64,000 nt of DNA, taken from contig SSNP01000015.1 in NCBI GenBank assembly GCA_006937955.1, forward strand, positions 6,135,548-6,199,547. The letters are read 5' to 3'. Position numbers and translations under genes: made by a program. This document shows positions 51,265 to 63,935 of this stretch, in pieces. The DNA is from Pachypanchax playfairii (lineage: Eukaryota > Chordata > Actinopteri > Cyprinodontiformes > Aplocheilidae). Numbering within the stretch: position 1 is the first letter of the stretch; each line of letters starts with the position of its first letter. The notes below the pieces were generated by a model that had not been told where the DNA came from, did no database searches, and saw only the letters and a program-made list of their open reading frames with translations.

Positions 51265-53994
51265 AAAAAACTCTTGAGTTTAAAAATCATTTTCATTTTC
51301 TAAAGTCATTAAATCACCATAGTTTGAGTACATTAAAATACACGTGTATTGTTTTATGTAACATTTCTTGACTTTAGTGGGAGGAATGCACCTACAATAG
51401 CAGCAGTAACTATGCTGCAGAAGAAGAAAAAGCCCAGTGCATCTTCATTTGGTTGCTCAGCAGACTGTAAAAACTGGAAGGCACAATGATACAGAGCTGG
51501 AATACTGACTCCTACTGAGCTGTAAAAGAGGTGGTCTTGAGCAAAGGCATTTAATAAATTAAAACATTCTCTTTCAAAAGACAATAGAAGATTAATTTGC
51601 CCTCAGTGTCTGTGGGATTTTTTTTGTCATCCTCAAGTTTCAGATGATTTTCCATGAATTAAAACATACAGCAACCAGCTTCCACGTTAAATTTCCTGTG
51701 TTGATTAATTAAATACATTACCTTCATGAAGCATCACTTGTGAAAGATGTGTAGAATTTATTATTTTGTCAATTTTATTTGAAAGAAATACATTTACTAG
51801 TAAATCCAAGATTTTGTGCACAAGTATCACATGTTTCATATTTCAAGAGAAACATCAACAAGTGTGTTTGTGAATGCACCTTGTGGTAGAAATATTTGAT
51901 GTCAGAATCTTGAACTGTTCAGACTAAAGTGAACAATTATCTAAAATCAGAACATGCTGCCCTCAGGCGTCTCAACCAGCCAGAAAAGGCTCTTGTATAA
52001 AAGCCACTCAGCCAGTTCTTCTAGCCAAAACTGCCTGTCAGTCAGGAAGCCAGCCATCTCTCACAGCAGCTGGTACGTCAGGCGCTCACTTCCCCCTGCG
52101 CCCATCAGCTTCTCCAAAAGCTCTTCTGAAACATGCAGCCAACCAGGAAGTCAGCTCCAGCAGCTTCCTCTCATGCAGTTCCCAACCAGCCAGTAAAATC
52201 CATGTTCTTTAAACCACCCGCTGAACTCAAACTCTGTACCAACCTCCCACCTTCAATCAATTAATGAAGTTTCTTTCTTTCTTTCTTTATTGCTGAATTC
52301 TCATTTTATTCTCATTACAACAAACTTTATCCTTTTTTTAGGCTGTCCATTAATTCTACAACAAAAAAACTTAAGATGTTTAAAGACATGTAAAATCCTG
52401 AATTCTTTCTTCTCCATACCTGATCAATCAGATTGGTCTGACTGATGAAGCTTAAAATCAATCCTTACTGGTCACCGACTGTTGAATCTGTTTCAGCAGC
52501 AGGTGACAAATTAAAAAGTTGGAAAGCTGTTTTAAGAATTTATATTAGTCCTAATATGTCAGCATTAGTCTGTGTGATAATAAATCTTAAACATTTTTTG
52601 TCTTCTTTTGCCAAAATTAGAATGAGGCACGTTCAGCCTGTGTAAAGCAGACGTTCAATCTATCGCTGCAAGGATCATTTAAAATGACTGGATTTATGCA
52701 ACAATCCCCTCTGCAGGCAGCGGTATATGGTCTGTGACTGTACAGTAATTATCTACAGACTAAGGACAGAGTGTGAGCGTGCGTGTGTGTGTGTGTAATG
52801 GAGATTATAAGAAATACAGGCGAAAGTTGTTGCATCCATTCTACAGTATCAGACTAGAGTTCAATCTCATGATAATTAGTCTTTGAGTTTGGAAGGTGAA
52901 GATAGAGTCAAACAAAATTAGACAAACCTGCCCTCAGGTAATTATGCTGCCTATTGATATCCAATAACCAATTCATGCAGTTCTTTGGACTTTTCTGACT
53001 CCAGCACAGTGAGACACTGATTCAAGTTCACCAATGATAAACTGAGGTGAAAATACTTCATATTTATTGTCATGTGACACAAATTCCTCCATTTTTGAAT
53101 GATTTTATTGGTTTCATTTACAGCTGGAAATCTCCAGTTTCACTTTTTATAATGACTGAAGACCAATTAAATTCTGGGAAGAGTTTAATTCCATCTTTAA
53201 ATGGAATGTTGTTGTTTTAAGTTGGATTTTGTGGAGTACTTTCTGAGTAGTTTGTAGAAAAAGATAAAAGTTCCCAGTTTGGACATTCAGGAAGGGTTCC
53301 TAATGGATGAGCTTAATCAAAGGATTTGCAGAACACTGAGTTCTGAGTTCTTCCTGATGAGCTGGAGGAGGTACTGTAGCTTGGAATAGGAAGATCTGAG
53401 GGTTCTTTAAGTTGCTGCCCTGTTCTGGATAAGCAGCAGAAGATGGATAGATGGAATTTATTATGGGTTATTGCTGCACACTGCTTTTACATCAATCACA
53501 TCCTGTTACTGATACATCAGACTTAATGGAAACGTTACTGCTGGACAGTACTCCTGCAAACACTTAGAAAATATCTGCATTTTGCCCTTTTTCTTTTCAT
53601 TTGTTTGGGTTTATTCAGAAACTTCAGTTAAATCTTCTTGGCAGATGAAACATCAGTGAAATAGCCAATAACACAGTATCTGCTGCATATCATAGGTGGA
53701 CACCGAGTGCCCATTAGTACATTTAAATATTCTTTTAAATCATGGGATTGCAGAGAGAAAGAGCTTTGCATCAAAATGAGTGATTAAAAAGAGCATAATT
53801 ATACAACATTTCTAACTTGTACCAAAGCCAGTTGGGACAATGTGTGTGAAAGATGAATAAATAAGTTAACACAGCACGAAAGCCAGATCTGTTCCAATAA
53901 ACCAGTATTAAGCTATTGTTTGATACCCTGAAATGTTCATACTGTCTCTCTCCTGTAGCTTCTGCTCTAATGGTGAAATGTTTTGTCTTTGCAG
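51265..53994. other. Mostly non-coding stretch before the first exon candidate
   Basis: AT-rich overall. The exception is 51950-52200, which is C-rich with many ccagc / cagcc words and an 80-codon open frame; it does not match a family I know. A short (tttc)n run lies at about 52269-52288 and a short (tg)n at about 52781-52796. Around 53400-53460 the phrase ending ggataagcagcagaagatgg and then atagatgg resembles the tail of a common type of fish SINE, without a recognisable head. Confidence 0.5.
53410..53457 (+). mobile_element. Possible SINE tail fragment
   Basis: The wording 'gctgccctgttctggataag' followed by 'cagcagaagatggatagatgg' is close to the usual 3' tail of tRNA-derived SINEs in fishes, which ends in a gga(t)gg-type repeat. 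No box A or box B head is present upstream, so only a fragment remains, if the match is real. Confidence 0.35.
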
Positions 53995-54105
53995 GTGAAC
54001 CTTCGGATGGTAGAAACGCTGCTGGGATTCCTAGAGGTTACTGGAGCTTCTCCTGGGTAGCTGAGGATGATCTGAGCTTTCCAAACAACGCTGTACCCAA
54101 GTCAG
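53995..54105 (+). CDS. Candidate internal exon of an unidentified host gene (37 codons)
   Basis: Preceded by a strong acceptor (tgttttgtctttgcag) and followed by a consensus donor (tcag then gtgagt). The 111-base length is a multiple of three. Only one of the three frames is open throughout: phase 1 at both ends, reading EPSDGRNAAGIPRGYW and then SFSWVAEDDLSFP. The peptide is polar with an aromatic centre, has no cysteine and matches no domain I can name. The next candidate exon (63783-63935, about 9.7 kb downstream) has the same phase at both ends and a related short motif, so both may belong to one plus-strand gene with small symmetric exons. Against it: one open frame in 111 bases is not rare, and there is no transcript or homology evidence here. 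Confidence 0.33.
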
Positions 54106-57100
54106 GTGAGTCAGTTATTGTCAGCCCTCCTCAGACAAACGGACAGGCTGAGGTGCCTCCGTCCTCTACCAAGTCTTTGTTTCAGATTGGCCTCGACACG
54201 TGGCATCAGCTTTCCATCAGCACACATAAACATCTCCGTCCCGCCTGCCTTCGATCATCAGCCCTGGCACCACGACAAAGCTCGGTTTCTGCTGATCAGG
54301 CTGTCCATGACCCCTTCAAGGACCCGAATTAATTCAGCTTGTTGTTTTTGGATACATACACACACATCACACACTGTTCCTCTAAATGAATTGAGTGTTT
54401 AGTGGCAAATGGATCTGAGACAGCAGAAATAAAATGAAGGAAATGGTTTAGGACCGTGCACGTTAAGCAGTCACGAGCACAATATGAGCACGTCATGTAA
54501 ATGTGCTAGATGTGACCATACAAATAATTTAATCTACAGTCCCAGGTAGGTTGTAAGTTGGTACAAATAATTCCAGTATTATGATAAAGTATTTAAAAAA
54601 ATATAAATATTTACTGCGACAAAATAATTAAAGAAGAAAGCTACACTCATATTTAACATAGTGAACTTCCCAACAACAGACTCAGAGTATTCTACAACCA
54701 GCTGCTTTTAAATTCATTTAAATAATTTTATTTCTCATTTGCAGAGACAATCAGAGTGACGAACACAGCAGCAGTAAATACTGATTTGTGCTAACGTCTC
54801 TTTGTCATGTCAGCTGTGACATTTAGACGCTGGATTTTTTAAGTCTGTTTGTTTGGCTTGAAGTTTTTCTGCTGAGTAAGTTCTGACCACAAAGGTTACA
54901 CAGAGATGTGTGTATATAAACTATTTACTATAATGAAGTACAGTGCTGACATTCTGAGTCATTCCTTTATATTGTTTCAAAGAAGTTTAATATTTCAATT
55001 GGACTTGATAATAGTTCTATTGAATGTTCTTGATGTTGGAGTCGGTGTCTGATGAGACAACAGGCAGTGATAATTCAAAGTCCTGCACGTGTTAATGAAA
55101 CAGACTCTTGACTTTGAATCCGTTTGTTTTGTTGTAAAGATCTTCATCAGACCTTAAAGAACAGAACGACACGTTGTCTCTGAATTAATGATCCTCCGAT
55201 GCACAGAACATTCTATTTTTTCACACAGTGATTACGCTGACCCCATGGCTGCAGTACGCTGGCAGATAGAGGAGTGGTAATCAGTGAACCGAACCTGATG
55301 TGGCTGGAGCAGCAGGGATCACATCTGGGCAGTAAAAGCCAGATGACTGCAAATGCTAATGCAAATAATGGTCTAGTTCAATGAGGTAAATTAAATGATG
55401 ATTGAACAGACAAGAACAAAAGTGCATTTTAGTAGTTTTCCACATAATAGGTTGTATCACACTGGATTTAGTTTCAGAGGTAAATAAATATTTTTATGGG
55501 ATGCTTGTTCTCTGCATGTCAAGATAAATTATTAACAAAGTTCCTGAGATTTTTTTTTACTTTCCAGGGAATCGTGTGAGTGGCTGGTGTGCCATTTTTT
55601 TATAGGACAGCATCAGGGGGTGCTGAGAAAAAAGGGTTTGGGAGAGGATATTTCACAGTTACACAGCAAGGAGAACAAGGTTTGAGGCTGCAGCAAATAG
55701 ATCTCTGCTCTCCCCACAGCATCTGCTGTCTGCTGGCATTTGTCAGCCACTACAAAAGCCAACACAGACTGACTGGACACTTGCCACCAGCTGCCCCTTT
55801 ACACCCCACTGCCTCCCTTCTTCCATTAGCAGCCTTTAACTGCACAGGCTCCAGGGTAGCCCAAATTCATCATTTTAAATTGTGTGCTGGTAAAATGGCT
55901 TTTTTGCCACTTTGTGTCAGTGATATTATTAGTGACATCAGAGCCCTCCGATATTTCCTACTCCCTTCTGCAGTTGTATTTCTCTGGAGAACAGCCGCAG
56001 TGGGCCATTTCTGTATTCTGTTTAACAAAACACTTCCCATTCAGCATCTTCATCACTTCGATTTTCTTCATCGTGATGGATTGTCCTTGTTCATCTGTAA
56101 CACACGGACACTCAGATGGATGTTGGCCACTTGAGGAGCTGCTGTGCTCCACAATGGAACATCTGCCTCGCTCAGCTGGTGGTGCCTTTCTGCTGTAATG
56201 AGACACAACAGTAGAATAAATAACATTTTCAGAGGTAGAGGAGCAAAAAGCACAGAGTTCCAGTGCAGATGGTTTTGGCTTTCAAGCAGCGTCGTATCAT
56301 TAAATTAATAGCGTGTCTTTAAAAAGGAACGTTGTTGCTTTTGCAGAGCTGCTGTTTGTAGAAGAATCAGGTTTAGATTTAGGCATGTTTGCACTAGCAT
56401 GACCGAGTTTTACTGCTGTCATTCAAAACTTAATATAATACTGTAAATGAGCTGCTCTGCCTCAGATATGAATCAACCATTGCATGTTTTACTGAAAAGA
56501 TTTTATGCAGATATAAAATGTTTTTTTTAATCCAGTTTCTTGTTTTTACTTTAAACTCCTTTATGATGCAATCTTTTCAAACTTGCAGAAAGACCTTCTC
56601 TTTCTTGCAGTTGTGTCTCACACTGCTGTGGTTTAGTGTTTTCTCCATAATACTTACTGGATATTAATATTAGACAGTGAAAGAGGTCTTTAGTTGCTCA
56701 GAAGTTGCACTAAGTGCAGCTACGATCATGCAACGTATTACAAATGTTGCTCCTGGGGTGAATTTTGACTGTATTTTTTGCTTCATTTACAAGAACTCTA
56801 ACCAATTTTCTACACATTGTTCTTTGGTTTTGATACACTTCCTAAAACATTTATAATAATAATCCTTTTTGGGTCTTTTTTCTCACTGACTTGAGTTGGA
56901 ATCATAAGAATCTTCATCTAACTGGATTTCTGTTGAGCCAAATTTCTGCAGAAACGATAAACAGTTCAAAGAGTTCACAATCTTGCAAGTGCCACTTTTA
57001 ATGGCATCTCAAGAGATTTCAGTCTGAAGAATGAGGCTGTGGTTTCAGATCACATTTAAAGGCCATTAGTAATGTTTACTGGTATAATCAAGGAGGAAAG

Positions 57101-60100
57101 TCGACCTCTGACTCCAATTTACACCATCTTCATAGATTAAAGTGTCATCAATCTCACACCCTGATGTGTTTGTTCTCGTGCAAACTGGACACCTAATGTG
57201 TGGAATCAGTTTAAAATATACAGTTATATCTGTGAACAACATCCAGACAAACATGGGAAGATTTTTGTTGTTAAATCACTAATAATCTTTTTGTGATTCA
57301 GTTTCACAGCTAGCAGCTGACGGCTGTAGGGTTTTTTCTTTGGCTGCACAAATTGTTACAGTTTTTCATATGTTGCTTTGAATAATACGACCAGTTTGGA
57401 AGAAAAATGCACTAAATTAAACTGCAGGAAGTGTTGAAGATGGAAATTCAATGACCACATTATGAGAATTTGCTGACAAACGTTCCTGCTGCTGCTTACT
57501 TTGCCTGCAGGTTATTATTGACTGAAACAATGGGGAAACTCACAAGATGTTTCAGTGATTTGAAACCTACTGTAAGGTGATAGATTCATTTTTATGGTTT
57601 TGATTTTGTCAGTATTTTTATTTAATATCTTCAAAGCCTTGGAGGGTCTATTGTGAAGGACTTCTTCAGACCCCCTGCCAGCACGCAGTCTTTGTGAAGT
57701 TGAAAAATGGATGAAATGGATGAGGTGAGAGGAGTTCACAGGGAATGAGAAACCTGAAAGTTGACTTTGATCCCCTCTGATCTGGAATCAGAAACTGCCA
57801 CATGTAGTTCAGCCAAAACATTTTGATAACCCGCTCACTTCAAACTCCAAATTCAAGAAATGTTATTATTGTTATTACCAGGACAGTAAAGTATATGTTG
57901 ACAATATTTTTTCAGCTACAATAAATATTTTTAATATCTGCTCAGCTGTCAAACATCCCATTTTCAAATCTTTTAACAAACTGAACAAAACCAATTAATT
58001 TTGGATGTAAAACTGATCCAGATTAAATTTGTTTACATCAATTTTTGCCTCTAAAATCTAAAAAAAAAATAATAAAATTTTGTGTCTGACATTTTCCCTT
58101 TAGAGCCTCTTATACCTGCTGTTTGTTAAAAGTCAACCGGCACACAGCCATTCATCTGTGTGTTTGATTGAAGGTTCCAGCTTCCTTGAGAGGAGATGGA
58201 TTGCTTTGGATATCTAGACCATAAAAAGTCAAACAGATACATAAATAAGCAGAACCTAGGGAAAAAAGCCCCAATGTAATCAGGAAGTGAACATATTCAT
58301 CATCTCACTTTAGCTGTTTCATGTGGAGATTTCTCAGTGCGGTTTTCATCCCTGATTCACAAAGAGACGCTTGTTGTTAGATGCTTTTTACTTTATATCT
58401 GCACCCTCGCGCCATCTCGTTTTTAAAAATGTGTAATCACATCAGCCTGGACTCCTGGGAGTTCAACATCAGCCCATTTCAAGTCTTACTCAATTAAAAA
58501 AAAACATCAGCATTGAGAAAGATGTTGTTTTTAATTAAACTGCACAAAAAGCAAAGGGTTAATAGCAGGAAGGAAGTTTATCTTGAAGCTGTACACAATA
58601 AAAGCATGAACATACCTTCTATATAAAACATGACAATTATTTTCTCAGTTCAAAAAGGAGTTGGAGGAAGTTTTAACTAATTAAATCCCAGTGAAACTCA
58701 AATTAAACTTTGTCTACGTAATGCAACACAACTTCCTGTAATCGAACAGGTTCACCCTTTTGTTCTCCGTCACTCTTGTTATACAACAGAAGAAGAAAAG
58801 AAAACCTTTTACCAGATAAACAAATACAGATTTTTATGTGATAATTCCATTTCTGTCATTTCCCCGATTAAACTTTACCTTGTGAACATCATGCCTTTGT
58901 ACTGGGATTTAAACTGCTGCATGCTTTAACATTGTTTTGACCCCACAAACAGAAATCCAAAAACTCCTCATTGTCCTCACTGTTTGACCTTTATAATCCT
59001 TCATGCCCCTCAGATCCCGTGGAACAACCGTCCACTAGTTTTACTGTAGAAACATTTTGTATAAGAATTTTAGAAGCAGTGAATCAAACCTCCTCCTGTT
59101 GTATGATCCTCCTCAAACAGTCAACTTTAACATTTACTACAACTTTTCCTGAAAACTTAAACATTCATAAGTGAGTGTTACAATTTTTTTAAAGTTCTTG
59201 ATTTACAACTACTTTTAAAATACCTAATTTTCTGTGTCCATATCAGTTAAACACAATGTTGAATTTCCAATTAAGCTATTTCGGCAAAAGTACATTTTTA
59301 ATTTATTATATTCTACTGTATCGTTGGCAGACATTAAAACAAAGAAAATACTAGAAAAAATAAATAAGAAATAACTAGCCAGACGCACATGTCTGTTTTA
59401 GATTGATTGTAATCATGTGAAAAAGAAAAAAGTGACTTGCTAACTGTCACTTTGATTCACACCGAGACTAAAAGAAACCTAATAACACTCTGTTCAGTTA
59501 ATTATTTGTTTCACAGTAAATTGATTCCTTGTAAAGCAGCAGAGTTCACTTCATTCACAAACTTCTTTATAAGATTCATGTCACTTGACCTGCTGACTCT
59601 CATTATGCTCAATGACAGTTTTATAAAACTGCCATTGTTTGATAAAGAAACAATCTCCACGTCACTTATTGAACCAGCTGACTAACAGACGTGTCGCCGT
59701 TCAAAAAGCCTTTTGAAACAATATTGATCCTTATTGTCAATGATTGCCGACACATTCACAGCCCATTATCATTATGTTGTCCTTCTCATCGGCATTTTTC
59801 ACTGCAGCCAGGTCACGTTAGGTCGACTCGGGCTCCCATTCTACTTTATAATCTCCTTTTTTTAATCAGAAATGGCATTAAGGAGGTAATAACAATTAAT
59901 TGAGCCTGACAGATTCATGATCTTTAAATGTTCTTCAGATTTTCCTCTCCAAACCCCATAACGCTTTACGGCTTCATGCTATAAACAGTAAACATGTTTG
60001 TATCGTTGTCATTAAACTGAAGCATTAAAAAACCTGACAAAATCTACAAATAACAGCAGTGATGGGATTATATGGTTTTCCAGAAGATTTTACAGAATTG

Positions 60101-62924
60101 ATGGAATTAGGTTGTAAAAAAGTCCAACATAACATGAATATAGTAAATTAAAAAAACATGTTTGTAAAATCACAAATAAAAACAATGTCTCTTTGGAAAC
60201 TGATGAGTTTTTAGTAATGCTACATGAGCAGAAGGGTGAAACTGGTTGACAGTTTTTGGATCTTACTCACAACATTGAATCATATCTCTTGTCCCCATTT
60301 GACAGTTTACAGAAGAGCTCAGCCTGTCAGCCTGCCAAGTGTGTTTCTGCATACATGAATAGTGGCGGGAAAATCCACCGGTAGAAAACGTGACGAGACA
60401 GCTGAAGAAAACTTATATCTGTGTTTGTCTCCAGAAATGCAGAAAAAATGCACATCTGTGCATCTGAAAAACACATTTTATCACATTTTATGTATAAATG
60501 CACATATATATTTTGACTCAAGTGCCGATGTAAAATTTATTTTATATCAACCAACAGAAACAAAAACTTCTGATTTATGACGTCTGTGTTAGTAACTTAA
60601 ATGTAAAACAACCCTGAAATAACAGCATTGACTCAACACTGATGGATAATGTTAAGTTTTATTTTGTTGAGACAAAAAGGGGATTTATTTAAATTTCTTC
60701 TCCTTAACTGATAAAAGTTCTGTCATAATAATAATAATTGTTATTATTATGATAATTATAGTGGTGGTGGTGTTTATTTTTGTTAAACAGATTCAAAGCA
60801 CATATTTGGGAAAATAAATCAAACACTAGAGTAAATTAGAAATGTTGGTGTTTTAGTGTGGTATAAAACTAAACTTCTGGGTGTTTTTTGTTCTCTGGGC
60901 TGATTTCACATTCTGTAAATTCTGTTTTATGAGCATGTTTTTAGGGTTGATGAGGTTTTCTGAGCCTTTACGCTGGATGAGGGACAAGCGGGTCTCGGTG
61001 CTGTTCTCTGATCAAAGTTGATTCATGGTGAGCAGAAAAGATGGACGCCAGGATTGTTGGAGACATCCAAGGACACTGTTATGCATCAGACACCTGATGA
61101 GTCTTTAGTGGTGGAGGTGCTACAGTGTGGACAGGCGTGTCCAGTCAATACAGAACTGTCCTACATTAATTTAATGTTAATTTACATCTTATGTTTCATG
61201 CTGTCTCTTATGTCCGAGTCCAGACGTGTTGGAGACATTTCTACTGCCTTCTGTTAGTTCAAGAGTTTCTCTTTTGCTTTTTTATTATTCGTTAAGGAGC
61301 AACAATCTAACAGAGAAAATAAGTCACAAAGTAAAGTTCAGCCATATTGTCCAAGCTGTCACCTGTCTCCCCCCGACAGTATGCAGGCCTGTGATTACTG
61401 AGAACCACTTGGTGGGCCTTTCAGTCAGTATAAACTCAAACCCAATGTGCTTGTCTTTATCTACTTGAGCCGGAGCAGCTGTACTTCACTCAGCACAAGA
61501 ATAAAGTCTGCTTCAGCTGGATACTCCCATTTTCTCTGCGCAGACATTTACTGAAGAAAGCTTTCACTGCAACTGTGAACTTTTCTTTCTCTCCACATCT
61601 CATCAAATCTTAAGGTCACTAGCTGCAATGAGCCATAGCAATCAGGTTTTTTTTGTCAAACGATGATCTTTGAAAAAAGTCGACTTCATGGCACTAAGTG
61701 GTTTGGAAAGTCTCCTGCCATGTGATTTTTTTTTTTTTAGCGGCTCGGGTGGACTTCGTTGTAATTTTAGGCCATGAAAACGCAGCCTGGATGCCAGCTC
61801 AATAATTAAAACTCCTTTTAAACATTCAGTCCAACTTTCCGGGTCATGAACACACTTTCAATACTTGGCTTTTGTGTTTGGCTGCATTACGTATATTATT
61901 TGATTATGACTTTACTGGGTATTTTTTGAGCTTTAACACAATCTAGTTAATGGAGAAAACTGTTTTTACATCAAACACCTTTTGAACTGAATCTTTAGAT
62001 AAAAGTGTGGATGTATATAGATCATTCAAACCTCCATTAGCGTTGTAGGAGGTTCTGATGAGATCCTGGACAGACCTAAATCATGAGCAGCCACTTTCTC
62101 CAACCTAATGGCTACATTTCACAGATTCTGCAAAACTGTTCTTAAGGCTGCAAAAACCTCTGAGTGTTTTTCATGTTGATGCTTTGCATAAAATTTCATG
62201 CTGAATTACATCATGAGCACTCTTTGACTATATAATTATCTATTTGTGGTAGTACTGCGTGACAAGTGTTTGAGGAACCTGCTTCACTGTCATAATCTGA
62301 GTTAAATTACATCTTTAATAAAAGATAATATTAGTAAAATGTAGCTGCAGTGGTTGAACGTGATTCTTAATTCACAATTATTCATTTTAGGGTTTTATTG
62401 CTGGTAAAACATTCACTCTGACTCATGTGCAAAAAGAAATGTTAATGTAAACTTAATGTTAATCATGATCAGCTTTCAGCATTCAGGACTTTTCATTATT
62501 GAACATTTTGGTGTTTAAAGTCTAACAATTTGAGTTAATCATATGAGACTTGAGTTCATGTCCTGCTGAGCGTTTGTATGAGACGTCATTTGAAAGTGGC
62601 CGAGCTGCAGGGACGAGTCTTTGAGGTTGTCTGCAGGGATTTAGGACAAATAAAACAAGTGGACTCTTTGTTTTCTCTAACTTTTTTCTTCTGAAAGAAA
62701 ATGTCTTCTTTTTTTTTTTTTTGTATTCCAAGTTAAACTAAAAACAAATTATTCCAAAAGCAAATATTAAAGTCAGTAAAAAGTAGGTTCTATTGTAGGG
62801 ACACAGAACACAAGAAGAGTTTTAATGGTTTCTACAGTTTGAGGTTTTGTGGATTTGTGTAGATGAACAATATTTTGGATTTTACTAGGTCAGTGATAGT
62901 TTTAACACATCAGGGAGGAAAAAC
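54106..62924. other. Putative intron or intergenic sequence between the exon candidates
   Basis: AT-rich sequence without a recognised gene. The longest open frame (55580-56134, plus, 184 codons) follows a good acceptor-like tract (tttttttactttccag ending near 55568), but its translation resembles nothing known. Alternative frames are open there as well, so composition is the likelier cause. A short imperfect (ata)/(tta) repeat lies at 60725-60757, followed by (gtg)n. About 59560-59930 looks like a candidate conserved element. A T run lies near 62708-62722. Confidence 0.45.
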
Positions 62925-63310
62925 AGCAGCTGATCTGAGAGAAACTGTTCAATCTGGAAAGGGTTAAAGGTCATTTCCAAACTATTTGAAGTCCATCATT
63001 CTACAGTGAGACCAATTATTCATGAGAGGAAGACATTTAAGACAACCTCTAATCTTCTCCAGAGTGCACATCACTTCAAATTCACCCCAAGGTCAGAGAC
63101 TCTACAGGCCTCAGTTAGCAGGTCAGAGGTCAAAGTTCACAGCAGGACTGTTAGAAAAACTGACCCAATATGTCACATAAGAAATGGTTTTATGACAAAG
63201 TGTCTTCTCTCAGAAAAACAACCTTTAAACCACTGAAACATCCTCTGGACAGAAAAGGCTAAAGTTTACCCATGATGCACTGCAGCACATTGGAAGACGA
63301 CCAAAGACAA
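62925..63310 (+). pseudogene. Decayed Tc1-like transposase fragment (N-terminal DNA-binding part)
   Basis: Across 62930-63110 the translation follows the order of a Tc1-type N-terminus. There is a stretch like 'SGK-GLKVISKLFEVHHSTV' with a stop or frameshift before it, then RPIIHERKTFKTTSNL, where relatives have a helix-turn-helix followed by W-K and T-x-x-N-L-P-R-S-G. Next comes FTPRSETL, in the place of the usual x-x-TPR-x-x-R linker. Further on, QPLNH, then a stop, and a piece like 'AAHWKTTK' recall the segment just before the first catalytic aspartate. The catalytic core is missing after about 63310. It is a third Tc1/mariner lineage in this window. I did not find terminal repeats or flanking TA that delimit it. 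Confidence 0.6.
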
Positions 63311-63782
63311 CTCAAACTGCCAATGTAGCGATACCACCAGTCATGTTGACTTCAGTCTGGTTCATTTAAAACAGTGAAAACAGGAAGAATTCTGACTGTT
63401 TTACATAATAAACAGATGTGTTTTAGTCTTTTTAGAGCTTCTGAATCTGTTTGGTTTGAATACAGATGAGCTGTAAATTGCTTTAACTGTGGATTTTCAA
63501 TCAAAATGCCTAAATATGTTGAGTTCAGCGATTATTTGTTTTTCTAATTTAATTCCTCTTTTCCCCTGGCTGCAGATATAATTAAGTTTTGTTTGATAAT
63601 TGCAAAAAAAGATGTCGTTACTGGTTTTATTTGAGCACTCATACAAATTGCTCCTGTCATCAGTTTTCCTTCCCAGAAGGTTTATTTTGTAATTCCAGTG
63701 ACGTCTGCAGTGGCATTAGGTTTGGAGATTTGGAGAGGAATCTGAGAGTTTTTTGATGAATTTGAATTTCTTATTTCACCAG

Positions 63783-63935
63783 CTCGACAATGCCCTGGTA
63801 ACAGCAGAACATGTGACCACAACAATGAGGATATCCCAGAGTTCACATGGAGCATTGTGGCAGATGGGAACCTGCAAGAGGAAAGGAATGGGAAAACAGC
63901 GAGGAAAACAGGAAGTCCTCAGGGTTGGGAGGAAG
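63783..63935 (+). CDS. Candidate internal exon of an unidentified host gene (51 codons)
   Basis: Preceded by a reasonable acceptor (atttcttatttcaccag) and followed by a strong donor (ggaag then gtaagg). The length is 153 bases, a multiple of three. The phase 1 frame is open and reads RQCPGNSRTCDHNNEDIPEF and then TWSIVADGNLQEERNGK, ending in GWEE. It has two cysteines eight residues apart. A second frame (phase 0) is also open, so the coding frame is not forced. The phase 1 choice is supported by agreement with the candidate exon at 53995-54105 and by the shared IP, WS and VA-acidic motif. I cannot name the protein. A non-coding transcript or chance remain possible. Confidence 0.33.
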
